64,000 nt of DNA from contig NZ_CP073754.1 in assembly GCF_018734325.1 (NCBI RefSeq), positions 3,596,001 through 3,660,000 on the forward strand, written 5' to 3'. The stretch is from Methylomonas paludis (GTDB lineage Bacteria > Pseudomonadota > Gammaproteobacteria > Methylococcales > Methylomonadaceae). Below the pieces are notes generated by a model, which ran no database searches, was not told the origin of the DNA, and worked only from the letters and a program-made list of their open reading frames with translations. Each line of letters opens with the position of its first letter. Position 1 is the stretch's first letter. Positions 43,110 to 56,100 of this stretch are shown piece after piece. A program made the translations under genes and the position numbers.

Positions 43110-44777
43110 GTGAAATTTTCTTCAATAGTTGGGCGTTCCGGCTCTGGTTTTAGCCCTGCTATACTGCTTGCTGATGCCATTGCCGGCTTATCGGTTGCCT
43201 TTATATTGCTCCCGGAAGCCGTAGCCTATGCGGCCATTGCCCATCTGAGTATTCAAGCGGCTATCGCCGCTGCAGTTGTCGGTCTGCTTTGCTATGCCTG
43301 CTTAGGCAAAAGCCCATTTGCCATCGTTGCGCCCACTTCCTCGGCAGCCGCACTGCTGGCAGCGGTGGTATTGTCTTTGCACCCGCTGGATGCTGATGCC
43401 GCCATTGGTTTTGGCAGTGCTTTGGTAATTTTAACCGGTGCCGGATTATTGGTGGTTGCCAAAGCTGGTTTGGGCCGGCTTTCGGCCTTTGTCTCACGCC
43501 CGGTGCTGCATGGCTTTTCATTTGCGCTGGCTGTGACCATTATTATTAAGCAGCTGCCGATTTTGTTCGGAATAGACGTGGCGGCAACCAGTCCTTTGCC
43601 GATTATTATTGAGCTGATACACCATTACCAGGAATGGAGTGCCTGGAGCACCGGTATAGGCATCGGGGCTTTGCTGATATTATGGCTGCTGAAACGCTGG
43701 CCGATAGTGCCCGGCGCATTTGTGATTCTGGTGGCCGGTATTGGCTTAAGTGCCTGGCTGAATCTTGCCGCCTTACAGGTGGATATTGTCGGCCCTTTGC
43801 ACATCAAGCCGCCGGCATTTGTGTTTCCGGAATTACCATTGGAAAAATGGTTAAGATTGGCCGAGCTGGCGTTTGGTTTGCTGGTGATTATTGTGGCTGA
43901 ATCCTGGGGCAGTATTCGGAGTCTGTCACTTAATCACGGTAATAGTGTTGAGCCCAATCGGGAATTGTTGGCGTTGGGTGCGGCTAATCTGCTGTCGGGT
44001 TTGTTGCAGGGTATGCCGGTTGGAGCTGGTTTCTCGGCCAGCTCAGCCAATGAAGCCGCAGGAGCGCAAACCAAACTGGCCGGAGTGGCGGCAGGTGTGG
44101 TTTTGTTGCTGATGACGCTGTTTGGCCAAAAATGGATAGGCCTGATTCCAGAGCCTCTGGTGGCGGCGGCAGTGATCAATGCCTTAAGTCATGCCTTAAA
44201 TCCCAAGTCCTTGCTGGCCTTATGGCGTATCAATCGTGATCAATATCTGGCGCTGGCGGCAGTGTTGGCGGTATTGGCTTTTGGGGTATTGCACGGCATG
44301 TTGATCGCCATCGCTTTATCTTTGATGGCTGCTATTCGGGCGTTTAGTCAACCGGTGGTCAGGGAACTGGCCAAGCTGGACGATACTACTGATTATGTGG
44401 ACAGAGATAATCACCCCAGCGCTGTAGTGCATGACAGACTGTTAATCCTGCGTCCGGAAGAACCGCTGTTTTTTGCCAGCGTGGAAGGTATTCTGGCCGA
44501 AATTAATCACCGGCTACAACTCAGTAGTGATGTACGCACCCTGATTATTAGTTTGGAAGTAAGCGCCAATCTGGATAGTACGGCAGCTGAATGTTTAATC
44601 GAATTTACCCAGCAGCTGGAACAGCAAAACAAAACACTGGTTCTGGCCAGGGTTAAAGATCCTATCAGCTCATTATTATTACAGCTGGCGCATGATAAAT
44701 TTGCCGGCAAGTTGTTTTGGAGTGTTAACGATGCCGTGCTGGGGGCAAAAAAGTTGGAAGAAATGGCATTGCTATAA
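43110..44777 (+). CDS. SulP family anion transporter with STAS domain
   Basis: About 555-residue inner-membrane transporter of the SLC26/SulP family (sulfate, bicarbonate or other anions). The N-terminal membrane part has the signature LADAIAGLSVAFILLPEAVAYA and AAAVVGLLCYACLGKSPFAIVAP, with 10-14 hydrophobic segments to about residue 420. The C-terminal cytoplasmic STAS domain follows (LLILRPEEPLFFASVEGILA, TLIISLEVSANLDSTAAECL). GTG 43110 with AGGAG eleven bases upstream is preferred to TTG 43086. The substrate is not resolved. Its 3' end overlaps the convergent desaturase gene by 6 bp. Confidence 0.92.
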   Translation: MKFSSIVGRSGSGFSPAILLADAIAGLSVAFILLPEAVAYAAIAHLSIQAAIAAAVVGLLCYACLGKSPFAIVAPTSSAAALLAAVVLSLHPLDADAAIGFGSALVILTGAGLLVVAKAGLGRLSAFVSRPVLHGFSFALAVTIIIKQLPILFGIDVAATSPLPIIIELIHHYQEWSAWSTGIGIGALLILWLLKRWPIVPGAFVILVAGIGLSAWLNLAALQVDIVGPLHIKPPAFVFPELPLEKWLRLAELAFGLLVIIVAESWGSIRSLSLNHGNSVEPNRELLALGAANLLSGLLQGMPVGAGFSASSANEAAGAQTKLAGVAAGVVLLLMTLFGQKWIGLIPEPLVAAAVINALSHALNPKSLLALWRINRDQYLALAAVLAVLAFGVLHGMLIAIALSLMAAIRAFSQPVVRELAKLDDTTDYVDRDNHPSAVVHDRLLILRPEEPLFFASVEGILAEINHRLQLSSDVRTLIISLEVSANLDSTAAECLIEFTQQLEQQNKTLVLARVKDPISSLLLQLAHDKFAGKLFWSVNDAVLGAKKLEEMALL

Positions 44778-45905
44778 TTTATGTTGGATGCCTGGTTTAA
44801 GCATGGAGGTTTTTCCCACCATAACGTCCACCGCTTTTAATAACCGTTTAAAAATGGATTGTTGGCAATAAGGGATGTTATGTTTTTGACAGAGAGCCAT
44901 CACTTGCGGCTGTAATAGCTGGTATTGTCTTAACGGCATATTCGGCCATAAATGATGTTCGATTTGATAATTTAACCAGCCGTAAAAAAAGTCATTGAAA
45001 TCAGATCCGGTTGGGTAATTGACTGAGCCTAAAATCTGCCGTAAGTAAAACTCACCCTTGCCTTTAGCCTTTTCATCAAACATCATCACGTCATCGCCGG
45101 CGTGATTGGGGATCATCACCACAAAGCTGTGCACATTGGTAAAAATTTCTGCCATGATGGAATTAAGCAAGACACTGATGGCGGCAAAACTGCCTATAGG
45201 CAAGAACAGCAAGGGCAATACGACGAAACGATAGCCGGTATAGGGCAGGACGCTATACAGCCACAAGGAGCGACCTTGCTGGGTAAACGGACTCCATGCT
45301 CCGATGCGGGTCATGACCGGTTCGGGCAGGTCTTGTTGGCGGGCGGCATTCAGGCACAGTTCTTTATGGGTACGGGGTGTGTAATAAATAATTTTCCAGA
45401 TACCCGCAAACAAGGCCACTATCGTATAGCGTTGCCACATCGGCAGGCGTGATTGTCTCAGCCATTCCATATTGTGCTGGGCATTGTTGGGGTCGGTTTT
45501 TTCACCCAAACTGTAATGATGCAATAAATCATGTTCGTGATGCCAGCCCGGTATTGTCATCCAGTCCGGCCAATCGAAAAACCGTCTCCAGCCTTGGGCA
45601 AATTTTTTACTGGTGTAGTTTTTGGGTATCCCGTTAAGTTTGTCGTAACCTTTATGAATGACAGGATGCGCCACTTGGGTCCAGCGGGTAAAACTGCCCA
45701 TACTGATGAATAATGCGGACAGCGGATTAGGCATTATCCAGGCAGTGCCATAACCGATAATTGAGCAGGCTTTGCCCCAGCGCTCCATTTTTTTTAAATG
45801 TTTGTAATCTGCTGCGCCGATATTGGCTAAGGCTTGTTGGTGAATTTGGCTGATATCTTTTGCTAATTGCTCACGATCTACCGACTGGTAACTATTTAAA
45901 CTCAA
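44772..45905 (-). CDS. Fatty acid desaturase family protein
   Basis: 377-residue membrane di-iron desaturase. The three histidine clusters are visible: HPVIHKGY near residue 80, WHHEHDLLHHYS near 120, and NYQIEHHLWPNMP near 315. These ligate the two irons. Hydrophobic segments lie between boxes 1 and 2 and between 2 and 3. The sequence resembles acyl-lipid front-end-type desaturases. The lipid substrate and regioselectivity cannot be determined. It is convergent with the SulP gene. Confidence 0.9.
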   Translation of the reverse strand: MSLNSYQSVDREQLAKDISQIHQQALANIGAADYKHLKKMERWGKACSIIGYGTAWIMPNPLSALFISMGSFTRWTQVAHPVIHKGYDKLNGIPKNYTSKKFAQGWRRFFDWPDWMTIPGWHHEHDLLHHYSLGEKTDPNNAQHNMEWLRQSRLPMWQRYTIVALFAGIWKIIYYTPRTHKELCLNAARQQDLPEPVMTRIGAWSPFTQQGRSLWLYSVLPYTGYRFVVLPLLFLPIGSFAAISVLLNSIMAEIFTNVHSFVVMIPNHAGDDVMMFDEKAKGKGEFYLRQILGSVNYPTGSDFNDFFYGWLNYQIEHHLWPNMPLRQYQLLQPQVMALCQKHNIPYCQQSIFKRLLKAVDVMVGKTSMLKPGIQHKL

Positions 45906-46488
45906 AACGGATTGCCTCTTTATAGTGCTTTGGTGGGGTTAGGATGTCGAGGAATGTAGCAGATCAGGCTTGATGCTCAGGAGCTGAATCAATACCCACA
46001 AATACCAACAATCGAATCGTCAGCGATTGTCAGCCATTGCTCCAGGGAGGTGCTGGCCGGCACAATCAGCAGGCGCCATTTTTTAAGCCGTTGACATTGA
46101 CTGTTTTCATGGAATAAATAAATCGAGATCGCATCCACCCATTATAGGTGTAATCTCGGCAAAATCATGCAATTTGGTAAATTGAATAAACAAAATATTG
46201 TAGGTCTTCTATAGCAGCACTGTTCAACGTCCACTCGAGGCTGGAACCGCAAGTGAGCGTAGAAAATTCAAGCTGGTGATTTTTCTTATTTGAATGTAAA
46301 ACCATATCGCAATAGAATACCCAGCGGCTTACTAGGATTTTATTTCACAAATCCGGGTAATGTTTTAATAAATAAAAATCATGGGGTTGGCATAAAGTTG
46401 GGATTGGTCGTTTTTGCCGTTAAGCAATAATTTTCTCCCAAGGTGTTTGAGCCAGACTAATTTACGTACAGAAACAAAAAAATCTAAT
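45906..46488. other. 583-bp intergenic region with a possible gene remnant
   Basis: No intact gene is supported. A leftward stop-to-stop frame at 45989-46138 (VDAISIYLFHENSQCQRLKK, then WRLLIVPASTSLEQWLTIAD) has protein-like composition but lacks a proper start, so it may be the tail of a lost gene. The rest is AT-rich and includes the promoter region of the NlpE-domain gene. Confidence 0.35.
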
Positions 46489-47028
46489 ATGCAAACATCA
46501 AAAATAAAAATTAAAAAATATGTGACTTTGATTTGTTTCGGCGCATTGCTGTCGATGCTTAACCCGGCTTGGGCTGAATCGGATATGCAACTCCAGGAAA
46601 AAGCACTCAAGGCCAGGGAATTAAGTCGTCAGGGTGGCGTGGATCATTCTGCCCACACCAATCCGGCTAGTGAGGCAGAGGTGTTCCGTGGCGTTTTTTA
46701 TGGCTATTTACCATGTAAAGAAAAAGACTGTGATGGTTTTAAAATGACATTGTCTTTGAAACAAAAAAACAATTATCTGCTGGTTACCCAGAACGCAATG
46801 GCTTCTGCCAGAGAATATTACGATAAAGGCAAATACAGCTGGGATGATGTCAGTCATATTTTGACCTTAACTTCCAACAAAGATAGTGTCCAACGTCTGT
46901 TCACCATTAAAGATGCCGGCACCCTGATTCAGCTCGGCAGTAATGGCAAGCCTTTGCCTGGTGACCAGGATGACTATACCTTGAATAGAAGCGATAAAGC
47001 TAAATCCCGGGAAGTGCATATTCACTAA
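46489..47028 (+). CDS. NlpE N-terminal domain-containing protein
   Basis: 179-residue exported protein. Signal peptide (residues 1-34, ending NPAWAES) lacks an obvious lipobox, unlike E. coli NlpE. The mature part carries the NlpE/copper-resistance domain: FRGVFYGYLPCKEKDCDGFK with the Cys-rich CxxxxC, then MTLSLKQKNNYLLV, YDKGKYSWDD and FTIKDAGTLIQLGSNGKPL. NlpE-like proteins sense or buffer envelope stress and copper. The last residues are charged (KSREVHIH). It stands alone and is convergent with the giant gene, with a long inverted repeat between them. Confidence 0.85.
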   Translation: MQTSKIKIKKYVTLICFGALLSMLNPAWAESDMQLQEKALKARELSRQGGVDHSAHTNPASEAEVFRGVFYGYLPCKEKDCDGFKMTLSLKQKNNYLLVTQNAMASAREYYDKGKYSWDDVSHILTLTSNKDSVQRLFTIKDAGTLIQLGSNGKPLPGDQDDYTLNRSDKAKSREVHIH

Positions 47029-47053
47029 GCAAAGTGTCGGATGGCCGAGCAGA

Positions 47054-47139
47054 AGCATAGCTGTTCATAGCTTTACCAGGATAATGGCGCCCGCCTTGAT
47101 ACCCCCGCTTCTATTCCTGGTAAAGTTTGTGACTATGCT
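47054..47139. terminator. Inverted repeat between convergent genes
   Basis: CTTTACCAGGA (47071-47081) pairs with TCCTGGTAAAG (47115-47125), and an outer AGCATAG (47054-47060) pairs with CTATGCT (47133-47139). It lies between the NlpE-domain gene and the giant gene, which converge, so a bidirectional terminator is plausible, though the loop is long. Confidence 0.4.
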
Positions 47140-47154
47140 AGGAATAGGCTTTAA

Positions 47155-50100
47155 TCAGGCAATCAATTTAAAATCGCCTAAACTCAATGCACTTGGATGG
47201 CTGTTGACGCCAATCACAGCAATTTCAACTGGATTGGAGGTGCCGGCATTGTAATAAAGCCCGCCGGTGCCGGCATTGTAATATAGATAATCGCTGGGGC
47301 TTTGGGCAGTGCTGGCGTTAGCAAAGTTTGCAGCCGATACGCTGTTTGCTCCGGCAAAAGCGCTAAAAACTGATTTGGATAACTCAATTTGTCCGGTATT
47401 TTCCCAAAATTGACTGATGTTAATAGGGGTGGTGGATGGTGCGTTATTAAAAACGTATGTGGAATGGATAATTTCTTTGATTTGTTGATTATCGGTATCG
47501 GCAATATAAACGTTGCCTGCGCTATCCACCGCTATACTGCTAATTGTCATGGGTACGTTCGTGCCCGAATCATTGCCAGAAAGCAGTGTGGTAACGACAT
47601 GGTTACCGGCTGAGATTTCTTTAATTGCGTTGTTACCGCTATCCACCACATAGAGATTACCGACACTGTCCATTGCCAGGGCCGTTGGTGTGGACAGACC
47701 GCTAGCGAATATGGTTTGCGGGGTGGTGGTGCCTGCAGCAATTTCACTAATACTATTATTGCTGGAATCAGCAAAATAGATATTACCTGCATTATCAACA
47801 GCAATGCCTCCCAGAGTGCCTGCACCGCTTGCAATTTGAGTATTGATATTATGGCTGCCGTGTGTAAATTCCAGAATGTCATTATAGCTGTCAGCTACAT
47901 ATAAAGTGCCGGTAGTGTCTGTCGCCAATCTGTAAGGATAAATACCGTAAGCGCTGCCATATAGAATAGGCTGCAGACTATGGCTGGTGGCGCTTATGGT
48001 ATCAATTTCCTGATTAAAGCCGTCAGCGTATAGATTGCCCTGATTGTCCAGGGCGATAAAATTAAAAGACCCTGAACCGGCTGAGATTAAAACCGGTGCT
48101 GATGAGCTGCCTGCCTTAATTTCCTGAATAGTGCCGTCGCTAAAGAAAATATTGCCCTGATTGTCGACCGCAAGACTGTAAGGGCTAACATTAGTAGCCA
48201 ATACCTGCATCGCAGCGCCTGTTACCGATAATGGTAGTGTGGATTTGGCTGTGCCATAGCCGCCATCCCAGTTGGCGCTGGCGGAAATACTATAGCTTTG
48301 ACCATTATTGCTTGTGCCGTTGGTATTAATAAATGCATTGACGGTGGCCTGATCGCTGCTGCTTAATGTGATGCTAAAACCATTATTACTGATATTGCTG
48401 ACGATATCATTAGCCGTATTAAATGTGTAACCGGCAAGACCGTAGGCGATACCGCCATTGTATAGTGGCAGGGAAACCATAAAATGGCTTAATGCCAATG
48501 CATTGTGACTGAGTAAATTACTGCCTGTATAACTAAAAACGCCGCTGCTGGCGTTGTAACTGACGCCAGTCAGTACCGGAATGGCTGTCAGGGCGCTGTG
48601 AGTGATTTCTTCAATAGCATTGTTGCCGCTATCGGCGATATAGAGATTGCCGGCATTATCAAGCGCAACAGCGGCGGCTTTTTTCAAGCGGCTATCGCTA
48701 AGTGATAACAGACTTTGGGTGTTGGCGGTAAACACTTCCACACCATTCTGATCAGCTATATACAAGTTACCGCTGTTATCGACAGCAACACTGGTAGGGC
48801 TGAATAGTCCTGAATTAACTAGGGTGGTTTGGCTGTTACTGCCTGCGGCTATTTCTTCGATAGCGTTGTTGCCAGTGTCGGCAATATAAACATTGCCTGC
48901 GCTGTCAACCGTCACACCTTGTGGATTATTTAAGCCGCTAACCGCTAGGGTGGATGAGTTGTTGCTGCCTGCGGCTATTTCATCAATGGTATTGTTGATA
49001 GGGTCTGCAACGTAGATATTACCTGCACTGTCGACGGCAATGCCTTGCGGACTGCCGAGAATATTATCCGGGATTGTGGTTAGCGTTTGGGTGTTGGGTA
49101 TAAATTGCTCAACCACTTTGTTGCCGGTATCGGCAATATACAGATTGCCGGCACTATCAAGGGCTATGGCTTGCGGATTGTTCAGGCCGGTGGTGATCAG
49201 ATTCGTCAGGGTCTGGCTGCCTGTCGCCAGTTCTTTGATCGCGTTGTTAAGTGTATCGGCAATGTACAGATTGCCTGAACCATCAATGGTAATACCTTGT
49301 GGGCTGTTAAGGCCAGATGCTATCAGGTTTTGTAAGGCGACGTTATTGACCCAGACACCGAGAGTGTTGATCAATGAGCCGGTATCACTATCCCAGTTGG
49401 CGCTGACCGACAGATTATAGGCGGTGCCATTGCCGGCCATGCTGCCATTATGGTTGATAAAGCTATTAATCGCTAATTGGTCGGCGCTGTTCAATGTAAC
49501 GCTAAAACTGCTATTACTCAACGCAGTGATAGTGTCTGTACTGGCGTTGAAAGTATAGCTACTGCTGCCTGCCGATAGGGTGAAATTGTTTAGCGCAATG
49601 CCGATATTACTGCCATGATTGTCCAGATTGCTGCCGCTAACGGTAAAAACGCCGGTTGTCGCATTGTAAGTTACCCCAGATAGCGATGGTGTGGCGGCGT
49701 TGCTTACGGTAATGCTTTGGTTGCTGATGGTGTTGGCGCCGGTATCCCAACCGCTGGCGGCATAGAGATTGTAATTGCTTAGGCCGTCGTTAGCCTGATT
49801 GCCATTTTTGTTTAACAATCCGTTAATAGCTAACTGATCGGTACTGGAAAGCTGGATACTTAGTGTGCTGCTGCTTGGGGTGCTTGTTATGGTGCTGCTG
49901 TTACTCAGGGTGTAACTGCCGCCACCGTCGCCTTTAAGGCTTAGTTTGGCGATATTGTAGTCAGTGATCTTATTGGTGAGATTAGCACCGGTCAGAGTAA
50001 GCTGACCAGTGGCGGCGTTATAACTGACTTTGCTGAGTGTCGGTGCCGTTTTGCTGCTTAACAGACTGAAATCGCCTATGCTCAATGCAGATGGGTGGCT

Positions 50101-53100
50101 GTTGACGCCCACGACGGCAATTTCAATAGCGTTACCCGGATTGCTGGAGCCTTGGGCAGCATAATACAGTCCGCCGGTACTGGCATTGTAGTACAGATAA
50201 TCGGCGGCACTGGTGGGGCTGCTGCTATTACTGAAATTGGCTGCAGTGATGCTATTACTGTTGGCAAAGGCTGTAAAAATGGATTTGGACAGCTCAATTT
50301 GCTGGGTATTTTCCCAAAGACTATTAATCGTAACCAGATTGTTATTGGTTGGAGCGGTGTTGAACAGATAATTGGCGTGATTCAGTTCCTTGATGACGCG
50401 GTTATTACTGTCCGCAATATAAAGATTATCCGCACTGTCCACTGCGATGCCGGTAGGGTTGGCAAGGCCGCTGGCCAGTACAGTGGTTACCGTGCGGCTA
50501 CCTGCGGATATTTCCTTGATGTTATTGCTGATAGAGTCTGTGACAAAAACATTTCCGGCGTTATCAACGGCAATTCCCTGGGGCCTGTTAAGTCCGGTGG
50601 TCAGCAGGGTGGTTACGCTATGGTCGAGCGCTGAAATTTCTTTTATGGCCTTGTTTTGCGGGTCAGCAAAATACACGTTACCAACGTTATCAACGGCAAT
50701 GGCATCCGGTACATTAATACCTGTGGCTGGCAGGGTAGTTACGTTGTGGATGCCTGCACTGATTTCTTTAATTGCATTATTTAATGTATCAGCAATGTAG
50801 ATATTACCCGCAGTGTCAACCGCGATACTGGCAGGATTATTTAGGCCGTTGTTTAACAGAGTGATAGCTGTTTGGCTGCCGACAACAATTTCTTTAATCG
50901 CGTTGTCGCTTGAGTCGGCAATATAGAGATTACCTGCGCTATCGATGGCGACTCCCTGTGGAACAGAAAGGCCGTTGTTAAGCAGGCTGGATACAGTGTG
51001 GCTGCCTGCGGCAATTTTTTCAATGGCATTGTTGCCACTATCCGCCAAATACAGACTACCGGCACTGTCGATAGCCAGGCCAGAGATAATGCCTATGCCC
51101 GATGAAACCACGGTTTGTGTCGCGCCGGTTACCGACAGGCCTTGGCTGGTAATGGCATTCCCGCTGTTGCTGTCCCATTTGGCAGTTGTTGTCAGATTAT
51201 AGGCACTGCTATTGCCGTTCAGGTTGCCGTTGTTGTTAAGCAAGGCATTGACTGTAGACAGATCGCTTGCATTGAGGGTAACCGTAAAGCCCCTGCTGCT
51301 TAAATTGCTGACTTTGTCGTTAAAGCTGTTAAAGGTATAACTGCCGGTGTTGCCTGCTGTCACAGTAAAATGGTTAAGTGCAACGCCGGTGCTGCTGCCA
51401 TGGTTAGTCAGATTGTTACCGCTGAAACTGAATACGCCTGTTTCTGCGTTGTAAGCCAGCCTGGTGATCTGCGGGGTGGTTGCGTTACTTACCGTAATGC
51501 CCAGTGTTGTAATCGGATTGGCACCGGTGTCCCAGCCGATAGTGGTGCTTAGATTGTAAATGCTGCTGCCATCGTTAGCCAGGGTGCCATTTTTGTTAAA
51601 CAGGCCATTAATGGCCAATTGATCAGTTACCGATAACTGGATGCTTAGGCTGGTGCTGGTAGGTGTGCCGGATATAGTGCTGCTGTTACTCAGCGTGTAG
51701 CTGGTATTGCCATCGCCTTTCAGAATGAAATCTGTAACCAGGTAATTACTACTGGCTGTGGTGAGATTGTTACCGCTTAAGGTGAGCTGGCCGGTGGCTG
51801 CGTTGTAGCTGGCACTGCTGAGCGTTGGTAATAAGCCGCTAACATAGACGGATTGGGTACTGATGCTGGCGCCGTTATTGCTGTCCCAGTTAGCCAAGCT
51901 GTTTAAGTTGTAAGCAGCGCCACTAAGGGGGGCGGTGCCGTTGACGGTGACAAAACTATTCACCGCTGTTTTGTCGGCATTGCTTAGGGTAATGGTAAAT
52001 CCGGTGCTGCTGAGATTACTGACACTGTCGTTGGTCGCATTAAACTGGTAATTGCCGTTGCTACCGCCTGTCAGGCTAAAATTGTTAACAGCAATCCCGT
52101 TGCTGCTGCCGTGGTTGCTCAGATGATTGCCGGTAAAACTGAATACGCCGCTAGCTGCGTTGTAACTGACAGCTGTTAGTGTCGGGGCAACGGTATTACT
52201 GACGCTAATCGGTTGGCTGTTGGCTACACTGATGCTGGAATCCCAACCGCTGCCGGCATTCAGGCTGTAAATGCTGCCGTCATTGGCCGTTGTGCCAGAT
52301 TTATTGAGCAGACCATTAATTGCCAGTTGATCTGTTGCCGATAATTGGATGCTGACGCTGGTATTAGTCGGTACGCCGGTTACGCTGCTGCCGGTGGTTA
52401 ATGTGTAACTACTGTTGCCATCGCCTTTTAGCGTCAGGTTGGTAACCACATATTGATGACTGTCGGTGGTCAGATAAAGGCCGTTTAGGGTAAGCAGGCC
52501 ATTGGCAGCATTATATTTAACGCTGTTGATGGTCGGTATCAGGCCGCTGACGGTGACGGGTTGACTGCTGATGCCCGCTCCACTGTCGCTATCCCAGTTG
52601 CTGGTCGCCGTTAAATTATAGGCAGCGCCGGTGCTGGGAGCTGTGCCGTTACTATTAACAAAGCTGTTAACCGCTGTTTTGTCGGTGCTGTTTAGGGTAA
52701 TGGTAAATCCGCTGCTACTGAGATTAGCAACATTGTCATTGCTGGCATTGAATTGATAATTGCCGTTAGTACCGCCTGTCAGTGCGAAATGGTTAACGGC
52801 AATGCCATTGCTGCTGCCATGGTTGCTCAGATTATTACCGGTAAAACTGAATACGCCTGTGGCTGTGTTGTAACTGACCGATGTTATGGTGGGGGCTATA
52901 GCGTTGCTTACGGTAAGCGCTAGGCTTTTGGCTGCACCGATTCCGGTATCCCAGCCATTACCGGCATTAAGGGTATAGGTAGTACTACCATCGTTAGCCT
53001 GAGTGCCGGATTTATTTAATAAGCCATTGATGGCAAGCTGATCGGCGCTAGAAAGCTGGAATGTGACACCGGTGCTGCTGGGGGTGCCGAACAAATTGCT

Positions 53101-56100
53101 GCCACTGCTTAATGTATAACTGCTGTTGCCATCGCCTTTCAGCGTCAAACTGGTGGGTTGGTAATCAGTATTGCTGGCAGTAAAGTTATTGCCGCTCAGG
53201 CTAAGTCTGCCGCTACTGGCATCGTAACTGGCCTGAGTGATAGTCGGGAGTCCATTAACAGAAACCGCCTGAGTTGTAATCGCGTTGCCGTTGTCGCTAT
53301 CCCATTTACCGGTCGCACTCAGGTTGTAAGCTGCGCCGGTTTGCGGATTTAAACCATTGGCGTTGACCAGGTGGTTGACGGTGGTTTTGTCTGCGCTGCT
53401 TAAATTGATGTTAAAGCCGGTTGCGCTAAGATTACTGATGCTGTCGTTGCTGGCGCTAAAGCTGTAACTACCGTTACTGCCGGTGAATTTAAAATTACTG
53501 AGGATAATGCCGTTACTGTTGCCGTGATTGGCAAAAGAACTGCCATTGACGCTGAATACGCCAGTAACAGCGTTGTAAGAAACCGCTGTGATAGTGGGGC
53601 TGGCGGAATTGCTGACAGTTATGCTCTGATTGCTGCTGGCACTGGCCGAGGTATCCCAGCCGGCATTACTGCTCAGAAGATAATTGCTGCTGTCGATAGC
53701 CTGGCTGCCATTTTTATTTAATAAGCCATTAATGGCCAGTTGGTCGGAGGCAGACAGTTGCAAAGTAATACTGCTGCTGGTGGGCGTGCCGAATACACTG
53801 CTGCTGTTGCTAAGGGTATAACTGCTGCCGCCGTCACCTTTAATAGTTAAGGCAGTGAGATTATAGTCGCTGTTAGTCGTGGTCAGATAGTTGCCGCTCA
53901 GGGTCAGTTTGCCGCTAGTGGCGTCGTAGCTGGCTGTGCTGAGCGTGGCTAGATTGCTGACAGTGACAGTCTGAGTGCTGATTGGATTGCCGTTATCACT
54001 ATCCCATTTACCGCTGGCGCTGAAATTGTAGGCTGATCCGGTTTTTGGCTGTAGGCCATTAGCGTTAACGAAGCTGTTAACCGTTGCTTGATCCGTTTTG
54101 CTTAAAGTGATGCTAAAGCTGTTAGCACTCAAATTACTAACGGTATCATTGCTACTGAAGCTGTAGCTGCTATTGCCACCGGTCAATTTAAAATTGCTAA
54201 CGGCAATACCGTTACTGGAACCGTGATTGCTCAGCTTGCTACCAGTGATGTTAAACACGCCGCTGGCAGCGTTGTAAGTCACCGAAGCTATCGTAGGTGA
54301 AGTGACATTGCTGACAGAGATCCCTAGGCTGTTGATGGCACTAGCACTAGCACCAGCATCCCAGTTGCCGCTAGCCGCTAAACTAAAATTGGTCGTGCCA
54401 TCGTTAGCCTGAGTGCCGTTTTGGTTGAGCAAGCCGTCTATGGCCAGTTGGTCGGCTGTCGATAGCTGGATGCTGACAGTGGTGCTGGTCGGCGTGCCGC
54501 TGAGTATACTGCCATTACTCAAGGTATAACTACCACCGCCGTCACCTTTCAGGCTAAGAGTGGTGACGTTGTAATCAGCTGTATTTAATGTCAGATTAAC
54601 GCCTGTTAGCTGCAAGATACCGTTGGCAGCATTATAGCTGGCGCTATTTAGGGTGGCAGGCACACCACTGACATTGATAGCTTGTGAACTGATGGCATTG
54701 CCGCTATCGCTATCCCAGTTGACGGTGGCACTTAAGTTATAGTTGGTACCGTTTAGAGACTGGTTACCGTTGTTATTGATAAATGTATTGACACTGGTTT
54801 GATCGGTTTTACTTAAATTAATGCTAAAACCAGTAGCGGTAAGATTGCTGACTGTGTCATTGCTGTTAAAACTGTAACTGCTGGTGCCTGCGTTAAGTTT
54901 GAAGTTGTTGAGGCTTATGCCGTTAATGCCGCCGTGATTGACCAGATGGTTGCCGCTGAATGCAAATACACCATTAGCGGTGTTGTAACTGACTGCGCTG
55001 ACTGTGGGAGCCGTGACATTACTGACGCTGATGCTTTGAGTAGTGATCGCACTGCTACCGGTATCCCAACCGCTAATGGCTGACAAATTGTAGCTGGTTT
55101 TACCATCGTTGGCCTGATTGCCGTTTTTATTGAACAAACCATCCAGGGCAAGCTGATCGCCGACGGACAACTGTAGCGTGACGCTATTGAGCGTTGGGGT
55201 GCCGTTTACCGTGCTGGTATTGCTTAATGTATAGCTATTGCCGCCATCGCCTTTCAGCGTAAAGGCGTTAACAAGATATTGGCTGGCGTTGAGGGTTAAA
55301 TGACTGCCGTTCAGGGTCAATTTGCCGGAGGCTGCATCGTAATTGGCAGCAGTCAATGTCGGCACATATCCAGTGGCGGTTAGCCCCAGGGTATTGACCG
55401 CATTGCCGCTATCGCTGTCCCAGCCGGCACTGGCTTTCAGATTATAAATATTGCCGCTACTGTTGGTGGTGCCATTCATATCAATGGAGCTGTTAACCAC
55501 AGCATGATCGCTGCTGCTCAGCGTGATGGTAAAGCCGGTGCTGCTTAGATTACTGACCTGATCATGGCTGTTAAAGATATAACTGCTGTTACCTGCCTGC
55601 AAGGTAAAATAACTATCCGTAATGCCATTGTTACTACCTTGATTTACCAGATGATTGCCGGTAAAGGTCAATACCCCGCTGGCGGTGTTGTAACTGACTT
55701 TACTCAGGGTAGGAGTGGTGCTGTTACTGACGGTAATCGGCTGATTGATAATGGCGCCTGCACCGGTCTGCCATTCATTGGTAGCGGTCAGCAGGTAATG
55801 TGTGCTGTCTTGAGCTTGATTGCCGTTGTTATTCAGCAGGCCATTAATGGCCAATTGATCAATGCTGCTTAATTGTAGGTTAACGCTGGAACTGGTTAAT
55901 GAACCGGCCACCGCCACCGAGCCACTGGTTAAGGTATAGCTGATGCCACCATCGCCGGTTAAAGTCAGGTCAGTGGGGGTAAAAGCCGAGGGAAGAGTCG
56001 AGCTATTGTAGCCGGTCAGCGTCAATACGCCATTGCTGGCATTGTAGCTGACGCTGTTAAGGGTGGGTGGATTGATATTGCTTGATTCAGTGATGGCAAT

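Noticed and set aside
50095-50634. 179-codon rightward frame opposite the giant gene, and similar ones elsewhere in 47-61 kb
   Set aside because: Antisense shadows of repetitive coding sequence; they recur wherever NHL or RCC1-like repeats lie and have no start signals.
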